Of a stretch of DNA of 64,000 nt, positions 17,237-26,913 are shown one piece after another; position 1 is the first letter of the stretch; every line of letters starts with the position of its first letter. The notes under the pieces were generated by a model. It was not told where the DNA came from. It saw only the letters and a program-made list of their open reading frames with translations, and ran no database searches. Both the position numbers and the translations under genes were made by a program. This stretch comes from Nakazawaea peltata (Eukaryota; Ascomycota; Pichiomycetes; Alaninales; Pachysolenaceae), in NCBI GenBank assembly GCA_001599355.1, contig BCGQ01000001.1, forward strand, positions 2,421,135 through 2,485,134, in the 5' to 3' direction.

Positions 17237-19240
17237 TTTTATATTTTAATTTGAGTAAATATTATTGATAGAGAAGAAAGTAAATGAATTCTAAACCAGG
17301 GAAATAAGGGATTATTTATATGCTTTTAGAAGGAGATTAGGATCTATGCATTTTTGCCGGTTGTTGTGCTGGTATTGTCCATTTCCCAGATCATAGAACT
17401 CGAAATTCTGGAGTCATGGAATTTTCAATAAAACCCCACAATTTTGAATGTAATTTAAGGTTTAGGATATTTTCTGGGGGGTGTCTTCGCTGAAAAAGGG
17501 AAAAATTATTTCAAAATAGAGCCGAAAAACGGGGATATTTGCCCTTTTTTTTGAGTGTAACAATAAAAAAACATTTCTTTTTTGCCCTCGCTTTCTGGCG
17601 CGGGATGACCGAGAGACCTTGCTTTTCATGAATAACCAACTGAAATAAGAAAGAATCACGAAAGGAAGTAATACAATAGTCCCAACGTCTTGAATGAAGT
17701 GCCAGGTGTTATTTCGTTGGTTACAGCCTTTCCAGGTTTACATTGTGGGGGTATTTCCGAGCATTATTTAGGGAAGTTGCTATATAAAGGTCTTTATTAG
17801 AGTTTTAGAGAGATTGCCCCACCTTTGTCTTGGCAAAAGAGAAAATTCAATAAAAATACAACATCGACCGATTATAACAGGGCATAACTGGTCACATAAC
17901 TTTTGGTGACTGCCCAGAACAATTCGTAAAAAAAATTTACCGAAATTTTACTAAGTAAAATGTTTTGATTGCATAAACTTAAGACAAAACTTTGGGGAAA
18001 GGAAAAATTATGCAAAGGGAAAACCCATACAAAGAAGGTTTTGGAGTGCTCTTGCTGTTAACAAAATAGCTCGAAGCCCGCTTATTCTTACAATGTTATT
18101 CTATCAATAGGAATGAAATTGTTCAATATAGTATTAGCAGTTAGTTGAAATTCTTGACTTGAGTGAAATATCCACTTTTTGTCCTGTTCTGCAAAGTTGT
18201 AGGATAAACAATATCGAATTTTTGTTTTTAGGCCCGGGTTCGGACCCTCGACCAATAAATTCTATGAAATTCTTCTGTAAATGATGTAAGGTCTAGCACC
18301 CCGGCGCCCTCAAAATTGGAATGAAGGAGCGTTTCTGAAGATTTTTCCCCGTTTTTTGTTTTTCTTTGGCGTGAGGCTTGCCTTCGCGCATAAACTTGAA
18401 GCAGAGGGGCAAAAAAAAATTTTTGCGGGAAAGCAAAGCAATGATTGTTTACAGTGATGCCTTCTGAACAATCGAGCTTTTAAGCCGAATCTGAGTTTTT
18501 TCAGCCACTTTTAAGCCTAGTCACACGTAGTTGATAGGACCCTGGGAAGAATGATCATCTTACCAAAATTTGCTCGCTGGATGCAAGTGGAACGGTTTTG
18601 TGGTCAGTTGTTTGTATTCTGGGGTACATGTAAATGACCAGTTCTTTTGTGCCCGACGAAACCACTCGCTCTCCGTTTCCTTTCCTCCAGAAAGCTTAAA
18701 AAGGGAAATTTTTCTGAGGTCACTCGAATAAAATGCATGTTGAGATCCAAAGGGCATTTCTCCGCATTTGCCCTTTTTTTTTCTGGGATCTTTGTTTTTG
18801 CGTCCAAGCGCCGTGTTACATAAAAATTTTTCCGCCTTTCCTCATGCCTACAAAAATTTCTGCAAAAAAAAGGAAAATTTTTTTGGTTTAAGATGCGGGG
18901 ACAAAACAAAGCGCTAGAATTTAACGCGCGATCAAATAAAGGAAAACTCCGTGAAGTGTTTAAACCTTACATCTGAATACTTGCAGCGTTATTGTTTTCT
19001 TTTTTGTGTAAGTCCAGGCATGGTTTGTCTGGGCAAGGCTCCAGATCTAGACGCTATTGCTATGCAAGCAGCATAATCCTTCCCCGGAAATTATCGAAGT
19101 TTACGGTCCTGAAAAATCTTGGGGTTGAATCCCCTCTACGCTTGTATGCCGGTCAATTCCCCGGAATTTGGTCATATATTTTAAAGCTTTATTAAAAATT
19201 CCTTTGCTGCAAGATTATTTAGCCCCATTTTTTTAAAGTT
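17237..19240. promoter_or_regulatory. 2 kb gene-less region upstream of sugar transporter
   Basis: No credible ORF on either strand; frames of 60-100 codons are AT-tract low complexity. The proximal part is the transporter promoter (minus-strand TATAAATA at 17320-17313). A plus-strand TATATAAAGG at 17781-17790 points away from it into gene-less DNA. TTTGCCCTTTT-type motifs occur at about 17537, 17580, 18404 and 18767. Length fits a glucose-regulated promoter, which is inference. Confidence 0.55.
17781..17790 (+). promoter_or_regulatory. Orphan TATA box
   Basis: TATATAAAGG on the plus strand, followed at 17848-17862 by CAATAAAAATACAAC, a leader-like sequence, but no ORF downstream for more than 1.4 kb on this strand. 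Confidence 0.4.
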
Positions 19241-20104
19241 TCAATCTCTTTTACCGCCAACATGAGATTCGTAATCGTAAATTGGTCTCTTGGCGCCCCC
19301 TTTCTTCAATCTAACAGAAGTGACACCATATGTAACAACCGAACTGATAATCAGAGTTAAAACAATGTAGAAGAAATAATCCTTGGATGAAGACAGTCCG
19401 AACTTCAAAGGTAACTTATAGAACCCTGAAGTGAAGTGGTAGTCTTCAGACAGTACGGCTTCTGTACCAGCCAACTCAGATTCAATATCGTACCATCTGA
19501 CAGCAAAATTCAATTTTAACATATCTCCAATGATAGCACGAGTAACATTTGTGCCTGAACTAAACCCTGTGGAACTGATCAATGAATTGAAACCAGAAGG
19601 CTTCAAGTTCATGATGTTCATGTTGTTGTCAATATGAATATGACTTTCACTCAAAGTGCCTCTAAAATTCATCAATAATGGCACAGATAATCCCTTCAGA
19701 GCAGCATTTGGTTCATTACTGATAGGAATTCTGCAAGAAAATGGCAGATCCTCGTGCAAATATAACTGGAATAAATGATACATCTCATCAGTTAACAGAA
19801 TAGTACAAGTCAAATCCTCATTGACACCATACTTCAAAGTCAAAGGTTTCTTAGTCTCACGACATTCAGGGAACGAAGTAAATACTATATTTTCATTTTC
19901 ATCCATCTTATGTTCACCGTTGTCAATGTTTCTAACCATACATTCCAATGGAATTTCAGTCCCTACTTTAAATGGTACCAATGTCAGCCTAGTCTCCTCC
20001 TTCTTCAACAAAGGGTACCATGATGTCAGCGCAGTAGCCATATGACATACCGTGATAAGCAATAACAAAGACAATTGACTCGATCTCATGTTTCCCACCC
20101 TCAT
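19241..20104 (-). CDS. Unknown type I membrane protein of secretory pathway
   Basis: Not recognised. The 287 residues show a signal peptide (SSQLSLLLLITVCHMATALT, with a cleavage site near residue 26), a lumenal domain with four cysteines (LECMV, FPECRE, LTCTI, FSCRI) and one N-glycosylation sequon (GTNVTRA), one membrane span at about 243-263 (FFYIVLTLIISSVVTYGV), and a short basic cytosolic tail (RLKKGGAKRPIYDYES). The arrangement suggests an ER or Golgi resident or cargo-binding protein. Two ATGs (20104 and 20089) are possible; both keep the signal peptide. Confidence 0.75.
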   Translation of the reverse strand: MRVGNMRSSQLSLLLLITVCHMATALTSWYPLLKKEETRLTLVPFKVGTEIPLECMVRNIDNGEHKMDENENIVFTSFPECRETKKPLTLKYGVNEDLTCTILLTDEMYHLFQLYLHEDLPFSCRIPISNEPNAALKGLSVPLLMNFRGTLSESHIHIDNNMNIMNLKPSGFNSLISSTGFSSGTNVTRAIIGDMLKLNFAVRWYDIESELAGTEAVLSEDYHFTSGFYKLPLKFGLSSSKDYFFYIVLTLIISSVVTYGVTSVRLKKGGAKRPIYDYESHVGGKRD

Positions 20105-20313
20105 TTTTCAACACTTCTTCTCAAGTCCTCGCCATCTTTATACGTGTTTTATTTGTGTTTTTCTTTCTTCTTGCTGGTTGTCATCGTACGTCATAATAAA
20201 ATTTGATATTTTGCTACGTCTTAGTAAAGAATTCTATTAATATCTATTGATAACGGTGATGCATGAATTGAAGGGGAGGGCAACAGGCCCTATACTATAC
20301 AATAAAAATAACT

Positions 20314-21666
20314 CTATGGTGTGCACCAGTTTTGTTGCACGAAGAACTCGTAAATTTTGGATGTCTTATTGACGTCGATTTTCAACAACTCTCTGGCTGT
20401 TCTTTTCTTCAACACACCTCCTGTTCTCATCAACTCACGGAATAAGATTTCCTTAATGACAAAGTAAGGCTTTGGATATAATCTGAGGGTAGAACACAAG
20501 ATCTTCTCATCATTCGAGAGCAATTCGTAGTCGGCCAGGTGAGAAATATCCAATGGCTGAGCAGGCTTTGAAACTTTACGTCCATATTCCAAACTTGGAC
20601 CTGGAGTCAGACTCAGAGAAAGAGAAGGACCTCTGTTGTGTCTGTTTGAGTATGTAGATGATGAGGCCAGCATCGAATTGGCGGTGTGTCTAGATGATAA
20701 TGATCCACCCAAAGACAGATACCTTTGAATGGCATTGGCACGGACAATCTTGTCTTTTTCATAACGAGCACCACCTTCTGCGGTAGTAATACCCAGTTTA
20801 CGCCATTCTTGTAATTGGTTCAACCTTGTACGAATCTTCAACTCGTTTGTTAAGTCAGTTGAGAATTCTTCATAATCTTGAGGGGTCATAATACGAGTGA
20901 AAGGCTTGATCTTCAGCAACAAATCTTTTTCTTCTTTTGAACGTTTCTTGTCAGCTGCAATGTTTTTCCTATAATCGATCAACCCATTTTGTAACATCAC
21001 TCTCTTACGTTCCAGTCTCGTTGTTAACCTGGAGTTATAAATGTCTAAGATCGTAAGCTTCAATTCGATATCATTCGGTTGATCATCCGGATCGAAAATC
21101 ATGTCCTTTACCGTCATTTCAGCCTCATTTTCCAGTTCAGTCTCAAACTCTAATCTTCCAGGCATATAACCTTGAACCTCGTGACACAAAGGAACAGATG
21201 ATACCAGCTTCTTTGGTGGAGGTAATGGTAAGTTCTTTCTATTTTCAATTCTTTCTTTCCTTTTCCTAGAGAATTCAGCATGTGATACATAACTGAAGTC
21301 TTTGTTAATGTCCGGCAATGGGTAATGTGGAGAATTCAAATAATACTTGAAATAGTGATCCTTCACCTCCTTCTTAGAACGATTACCAATATGATCTGCG
21401 ATATCTTGCCAATTACCAATACCATGTTTCTGCAGTCCTTCAATCAATTGTAACTCTTCATCAGCTCCCCAATCCTCACTAAATATAGGATAAGCATGTT
21501 GATCGGTCACCCTATACTTATGCCATGGCTTATGTGACCCTGTTGACAAACCAGCGCTGAAACATGTGACACATAAGTCATATTCCTCACATTCCAGACA
21601 ACTGATTCTCACTCTGTTGGTGACATCACTTGAACACACGTCACAGTGGAAACTATTAGAGCTCAT
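20314..21666 (-). CDS. ADA2: SAGA/ADA coactivator subunit ADA2
   Basis: Subunit of the SAGA, SLIK and ADA histone acetyltransferase complexes that binds and stimulates Gcn5. The ATG at 21666 (MSSNSFHCDVCSSD) starts right before the ZZ zinc finger (about residues 5-50, Cys pairs in FHCDVC, RISCLEC, LCVTC and a later His). A longer frame upstream relies on a TTG and is not homologous. A SANT/Myb domain follows (about 66-115: EDWGADEELQLIEG, GIGNWQDIADHIGNRSKKEV), then a basic middle part, and a SWIRM domain at the end (about 365-450). At 450 residues it is near the usual 434. CTG codons at 21597-21595 and 21435-21433 stand where S. cerevisiae Ada2 has Ala. Confidence 0.96.
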   Translation of the reverse strand: MSSNSFHCDVCSSDVTNRVRISCLECEEYDLCVTCFSAGLSTGSHKPWHKYRVTDQHAYPIFSEDWGADEELQLIEGLQKHGIGNWQDIADHIGNRSKKEVKDHYFKYYLNSPHYPLPDINKDFSYVSHAEFSRKRKERIENRKNLPLPPPKKLVSSVPLCHEVQGYMPGRLEFETELENEAEMTVKDMIFDPDDQPNDIELKLTILDIYNSRLTTRLERKRVMLQNGLIDYRKNIAADKKRSKEEKDLLLKIKPFTRIMTPQDYEEFSTDLTNELKIRTRLNQLQEWRKLGITTAEGGARYEKDKIVRANAIQRYLSLGGSLSSRHTANSMLASSSTYSNRHNRGPSLSLSLTPGPSLEYGRKVSKPAQPLDISHLADYELLSNDEKILCSTLRLYPKPYFVIKEILFRELMRTGGVLKKRTARELLKIDVNKTSKIYEFFVQQNWCTP

Positions 21667-22118
21667 TATCAACCAGTGACTGTCGGTGTCCCACCTCTTT
21701 GATTTAGTAACCGTTTTAATTGCCGCTGTTTGACTCCACCCTTTTTGTCTCCGCGCGCTCCTGTTTCTCGAAGTTCCATTATCTGCTGTAGAGACACGAC
21801 CGACCTCACATGGAGTGAGTTTACATCGTAACACCAATCAGTTAGGGTGCGCAACCCTTTTCGGGTAAATGTCAGTCACATTTTTTCAAGTTCTAATATT
21901 TTCTTTAAAAGTGGTTCTTGCGCAGCTATATTATGTATAAGGTAGTGCATTAGTACACATTTTTCTTCATACTATTGTCCTTCACTATTGGTATGGAGGA
22001 GAAAATTTTGTCAATTTTTTCTCTTTTTTTTCCTGCTTTTTTTTTCTATTGAAAATTTTAATTCAAGTTATTTCATAGTTTTATTTTGATCAGTATCAAG
22101 TAACATAGAAATAACAAA
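21667..22118. promoter_or_regulatory. Divergent ADA2/RPS17 promoter region
   Basis: 452 bases between two divergent genes. Long T tracts (about 22010-22050) lie just upstream of RPS17, as in many yeast ribosomal-protein promoters. No ORF with coding character. Confidence 0.5.
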
Positions 22119-22982
22119 ATGGTATGTGGAATATAAGATATTATGGACAGGATCAGTCATGAATGGAATAAGAGACATCACGAGAGAATCAGGATAATCA
22201 TTTTCAACTGTTGGACCCATCATTGGGAGTGTTCATTTGATGAGGTGGAAATATTATTCAGTTTATTAGAATATGTTCAGAAGTGGATTATGGACCAAGG
22301 TTATATGGCCTCAATCAATGTAAACATATCCGATGTTCGTTGAGTTGATGTTATCAGCTTTGTAGGATGATAAATGGTTACGTAGTGATCATAACATCAA
22401 GGTTGATATAAAGACTTTTCAAGCACTATGATATGGTTGAAAAATGGTTATTACTTCCATTATCATTCATGAATGGATAATATTTAGTCAAGTGATTCAC
22501 TGGAATTCCTTCATTCAATTTCCTAGCTCTTCATTTGAGTTCAAATTACTAACTGAAAATTTTTATAGGGTCGTGTTAGAACTAAGACAGTTAAGAGAGC
22601 TTCCAAGACTCTCATTGAGAGATATTACCCAAAGTTGACTTTGGACTTCGAGACCAACAAGCGTTTGACCGCTGAGATTGCCGTTATCCAATCCAAGCGT
22701 TTGAGAAACAAGATTGCTGGTTACACCACTCACTTGATGAAGAGAATTCAAAAGGGTCCAGTTAGAGGTATTTCCTTCAAGTTGCAAGAGGAGGAGAGAG
22801 AACGTAAGGATCAATACGTTCCAGCTGTCTCTGCTTTGTCTTTGTCTCACACCAAGGACCAATTGGAATTGGATGCCGACTCCGCTGAGATGGTCAAGTC
22901 TTTGGGCTTCAAGTTGCCAGTCGCCACCGTTTCCGTTAGCTCTCAAAGAGGTCCAGCTAGACGTTTCAGAAAGCAAAACTAG
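22119..22982 (+). CDS. RPS17: 40S ribosomal protein eS17, spliced
   Basis: Structural protein of the small ribosomal subunit. Exon 1 is only the ATG (22119-22121); exon 2 is 22569-22982; the product of 138 residues starts [20 protein letters not shown]. The intron directly after the start codon is at the same place as in S. cerevisiae RPS17A/B. The codon bias is extreme (TTG for nearly all Leu, no CTG at all), as expected for a ribosomal protein. Confidence 0.97.
22122..22568 (+). other. RPS17 intron, 447 bases
   Basis: GTATGT donor at 22122, TACTAAC at 22547-22553, TATAG acceptor ending at 22568. It is much longer than the 58-61 base introns of neighbouring genes. I could not identify a snoRNA in it. 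Confidence 0.95.
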
Positions 22983-23091
22983 ATATTTTGTGATCAAACT
23001 TAAGCTGTATCTATTTGTCTCTATATAATTCGGTACGATAAAAAAAACATAATATATCATTAAATTTATAACAGATTGATGTAGATTATTC

Positions 23092-23847
23092 TCATACTAT
23101 GATTCCACGCTCTACTATTTCTCTTTTGAGGAAGTTGACCCGATAAGTGAACTTGAATCTGGCCAATATTATATCTTTCATGATTTTATCGTATTCTTCT
23201 GCGATTTTCAGACCTTCTTCATGCCAATTTTCGAGCTTCAGAAGACAAAACTCTTCAGTAATTGATTCGTCCATGACAAAACCTTCTATCATCAACCTAT
23301 CATGGTTTTCAACTCCACCAGACGAAATCAGATGATCTAATCTATCACTGAAACCTGCATCTTCAGCATCTTCAGTTATTTCGTAAACTGCTGATGATCC
23401 ATGAAGACGTCTTCGTTTAATATCATTACAAGGAGAAGTCATTCCTTTATCATCGACTAGCTCTGGAATCTTCTCTGGATACTTTGTAGTTAAGAAGAAT
23501 TGTTCAATCTCCGTAAATGGTTTGTGGATGAGTTGAGGTATATTTTCTTGATTAGCGCCGTTGTGTCGAATCTCCTTGGGAGTACTGAAAGCAATACCCG
23601 CTAGATCAGAATACGGTCTTGGAACCGATTTCACTTCCTCAACAACTTCAAACAATCTCTTTATCTCATTATCGAGGGATCCAATGCTTGTTATTGTTTC
23701 ATTTCCTTTCAAAGTATTGGATTCTTTAACAGCGGTAGATTTAGTATGAGGCAGTGAAAAACTAAAAGGGTTCCTCAATTTGTCGAATTTCAACTTTTCA
23801 TCCAGTCGTTTGGATTCAGTCATCTTTCTCTCTATCAGGTGATTCAT
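23092..23847 (-). CDS. Unknown 251-residue protein
   Basis: Not recognised. The first 170 residues are mostly polar and probably disordered, with a basic patch (NDIKRRRLHGS) that could be a nuclear localisation signal and a possible Cdk site (FSTPKE). The C-terminal 75 residues are helical and charged (CLLKLENWHEEGLKIAEEYD and a Lys/Arg-rich end VNFLKREIVERG). The gene is convergent with RPS17, 109 bases away. A nuclear role is plausible only from the basic patch. A second in-frame ATG lies eight codons downstream. Confidence 0.65.
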   Translation of the reverse strand: MNHLIERKMTESKRLDEKLKFDKLRNPFSFSLPHTKSTAVKESNTLKGNETITSIGSLDNEIKRLFEVVEEVKSVPRPYSDLAGIAFSTPKEIRHNGANQENIPQLIHKPFTEIEQFFLTTKYPEKIPELVDDKGMTSPCNDIKRRRLHGSSAVYEITEDAEDAGFSDRLDHLISSGGVENHDRLMIEGFVMDESITEEFCLLKLENWHEEGLKIAEEYDKIMKDIILARFKFTYRVNFLKREIVERGIIV

Positions 23848-24268
23848 TTTAAACTATTTCCAGCTACTTTACTCTCTCAATCTATCCTTCCCTTATCTTC
23901 AATATATTCCTCTAAGAAATAATCTATATAAATATTAAGTTGTATCCCTTTTTTGTTTCCTAAATGAGACTATGCGCACTAGAGAAAATATGAATTATAT
24001 AAAATATTGGGGGTAAGAGGAGGATGAGGAAGGGACAGTAGGGACAGAGATAGAGTGATATCGATAACTGATATTATGAAGGTAACGAGATTCCCTGTCT
24101 CTATGTCCTGTATAAACCATCTTATGATGACCCTTTATGAGGAAGTCTATTACCTATAAAAAGTTAACCCTACATCAAAATTATAAATAGACGAAATGAA
24201 GATTTATTAACGGTATCATGAATTAAACAAGTCAAGAAGCAAAAATACAAAGCAGAAGAGAAGGGACA
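23848..24268. other. Intergenic between unknown gene and YOX1
   Basis: 421 bases, AT-rich, with TATA-like stretches (near 23920-23935 and 24000). No ORF or repeat of note. Confidence 0.4.
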
Positions 24269-25615
24269 TTATTTCCAAGCGGCAGTTCTTAAAGAGAGCA
24301 AGTTTTCAACGCACTCGTATTCACCTTCTCTCTTTTGTTTCTTAGGGGTTATCATATTTCTATCTTGAGCTGTGTTTGTGATATCGGCTAAAGCGATTCT
24401 CTTTTTCGAAGACTCCTGTTTAGTTTTCTCATCCGAGCTAGCGGCGGACTCTACAGAAGGAGCCGGAGAGTTCAAGTTAGATAAGCTCATAATTGATTTC
24501 ACCTTATGATCTCCAGGAGAAGAGGTGTTCAACTTCATATTCAAAGGAGTGACTTTCATCAATGGCTTTTGATATGTGAATTTGGTCATAGAAGAAGGTG
24601 TTGGCAACACATTTCCACTAGGTTGCTCTTGCTTGATCAGAGAACTCTCAGTGATTGCTGGAGTAGGTTGTTGATAACCTTGTACCAGTCTTGTGATATT
24701 ATCCAGAGAGCTGTGTCTAACAGGTGTAACTGGAGCAAATTCTGGGGCAGCTGGTTTACCAGACGAATAATGATGGAGAGGAGGAAGAGAATGAGGCATC
24801 ATATGAGGAGGCGATGATCTCATATGATGAAGAGGTGGTGGAACAAACGTGTTTGGAAGTTGAGTGATAGGAACTGGACCTGATTGAGAGTGTGCCAGAG
24901 GTAATGGTTGTCCATGATGAGCAACAGGGAGTTCCATAGAATGTGTTGATGTGGCAGAAATTGGACTAGTAGCAAATTGGTCACTTCTGTTGGAGGCATC
25001 AACAGAGGCAGTATTGATAAATTTAGTAGGCGTAGCAGTTGGCGACAATGGTACTGGAACCTCTGGTAATGTTATAGTAGTGGTTTGGTGAATGGAGTGA
25101 TCATTCAGTTGCAGCTTTCTCACGGCCTGTCTCTTGTTTTGGAACCAAATTTGAACAGCCTTTTCAGTCATATTGACCTTCAGAGCAATTTCTTGTCTTC
25201 TGGCCTTATTAGGAGTATGACCAATTTCAAATTCACTTTGTAAAATGTTCAACTCATTTGGAGAAGTTCTCCGTCTTTTACGACGAGCCAATTGAGCATT
25301 ATCTATAGATGGTTCATGACTTGGGAACGTGGCAGGAGAATGAGATATAAACAGATAAGCTTTTCTCTCTGACGATTTGGAAGAGAATGGTGCTCTTTCC
25401 TTAACAGGAGTTTGCAATTTCAGTTCATTGATCTCAGGACTTTGCTTTGGTACAGTCTCACTAAAAGATGGCAATCTTCCAGTAGCAGGAGCGGCAGACG
25501 CGGAATCTGACGTGCTCTTAATCAAATCAGATAACGGAGGCAACTGAATAGAATTGGATCTCTGGATAGGTTGTGGTTGCATGACAGATGATGTGGCAGA
25601 TGCTGTTGACAACAT
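24269..25615 (-). CDS. YOX1: Homeodomain repressor YOX1/YHP1-like
   Basis: Homeobox transcription factor; yeast Yox1 and Yhp1 repress early-cell-cycle box genes with Mcm1. The 448 residues hold one homeodomain at about 110-170: [20 protein letters not shown], then a helix 3 with the invariant WFQNKR core ([17 protein letters not shown]). The upstream motif [20 protein letters not shown] and the downstream QNKRQAVRK are as in the Yox1 group. The rest is Pro/Ser/His-rich ([10 protein letters not shown] near the N-terminus, [18 protein letters not shown]), with a C-terminal [11 protein letters not shown] motif that recalls cell-cycle substrates. Confidence 0.9.
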   Translation of the reverse strand: MLSTASATSSVMQPQPIQRSNSIQLPPLSDLIKSTSDSASAAPATGRLPSFSETVPKQSPEINELKLQTPVKERAPFSSKSSERKAYLFISHSPATFPSHEPSIDNAQLARRKRRRTSPNELNILQSEFEIGHTPNKARRQEIALKVNMTEKAVQIWFQNKRQAVRKLQLNDHSIHQTTTITLPEVPVPLSPTATPTKFINTASVDASNRSDQFATSPISATSTHSMELPVAHHGQPLPLAHSQSGPVPITQLPNTFVPPPLHHMRSSPPHMMPHSLPPLHHYSSGKPAAPEFAPVTPVRHSSLDNITRLVQGYQQPTPAITESSLIKQEQPSGNVLPTPSSMTKFTYQKPLMKVTPLNMKLNTSSPGDHKVKSIMSLSNLNSPAPSVESAASSDEKTKQESSKKRIALADITNTAQDRNMITPKKQKREGEYECVENLLSLRTAAWK

Positions 25616-26913
25616 TTGAAAGTTGAAGTATATAAGATCAAAAAATAAAAAGAGGGTGGAATGGGTAATTATTTAAATTGAAATCAAAAAACTCGAAAAT
25701 ACTTCGATATAAACAAATAAGGGACAGAATCACGAATTAATTGCATTCAAAATATGTAGAGTTTGTTTATTCCTGTCCTCATTTAGTGAAAAAAAGGTTA
25801 AGTAATTAACTCGAATCAATTAAACACCTAAAAGAGGAGCCAAACGCAAACAAAGTACTCAAAGTCGCGCTTTTCTTGCTGCTGTATGGAAACTTTTTGA
25901 CTAATTAGGTGCAGTGTTGGGGGGCTGCGTCCCATTTGGGAAATTTGTTGTCGAAGCATGTAGGTAATCAAGACTTTTTTTTAGGGGTGAATTGGCGAAC
26001 ACAGAGGGAAAAACACGATCTAACACACTCCTTTTCTTTTCTTTTTTGTGGAATCGCGTTTTTGGTGTGTAAGCGAAAAACGACTCAGGTGGAACATTTG
26101 ACATGGGTTGAGGTGAGTAAGGGGGGATGAGAGGAGGTGAGGGTTATTATTGGAGAGTGATTATCAGTGGAGGGAATATCTAAGATCTTTATTTGAATAC
26201 ACGAGCTGTGTAGTATGAAGTGTACAATATAGCGTGCAATGTAGTGTGTGGTATAGTGATGTAGTACAGTGATGTAACCTATAATCCTTAATATTCACCT
26301 AACTGAGTTAATTAATTGAACGCCATACTACATATTTCTTCAGTTAAACCACTCTGAAAAGGGGTGATTTTATGCCAGTTAAGAATCCGAAAGCGAAAAA
26401 TCTGTAGCGTAGTCGCGCTTCAACCGCCATAATTTTTCGTTTTCTCCTTATTTTTCCTCCTCGATCGAGCTACGAGCTCCGATCTTGTTTTTTCCTGTCT
26501 AGGCTTTGAAGGCTGAAAATTTTTCCTTTACAAATAAGGGGCACAGGAGGCACCTTAGAGGGAGGCACAGAAGGCTCGTTAGAATGGAGGCTCAGCTAAA
26601 TGAGTTGCATTTCCTGAATAGGAATTGTAATGTAGAATGATGACATCGTGTACCTTCTAGACCATCTATAAAAATTTACCACCTTTTGACATCCGTACCT
26701 TCCAACAATGCTTCTTCCTATTATGGCACGTGAGCGATGACTTGATCGATTCATTTTCCTAATTAGGAAACATAGTTTCCTCTTTAAGAAATTTCTTCCC
26801 TTTACAGATAATGCAACAGTTGAATAAAAACAAACCGAGCCAGAAACAAATTACAACCTTTTATATAGTTAAAAGAGACAAGAGTAGGTCTATTGTAGAG
26901 TTGACAAGAGACG
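25616..26913. promoter_or_regulatory. 1.3 kb divergent region YOX1/PPN1
   Basis: No credible ORF. A GTAGTGTG/GTATAGTGATGTA-type imperfect repeat lies at about 26205-26280. TTATATAGTT near 26860-26870 is a probable PPN1 TATA, about 50 bases before its ATG. A YOX1 promoter of this size is common for cell-cycle regulators. Confidence 0.45.

Noticed and set aside
18232-18260. GGGTTCGGACCC resembling a tRNA T-arm
   Set aside because: No matching acceptor or anticodon stem upstream within 75-90 bases.
18560-18909. Overlapping minus-strand frames of 65 and 101 codons upstream of the sugar transporter
   Set aside because: Low-complexity AT/A-tract translation, no codon bias, no similarity I recognise.
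19113-19140. TTGGGGTTGAATCCCC resembling a tRNA B box
   Set aside because: One base short of the box consensus and no cloverleaf could be drawn.
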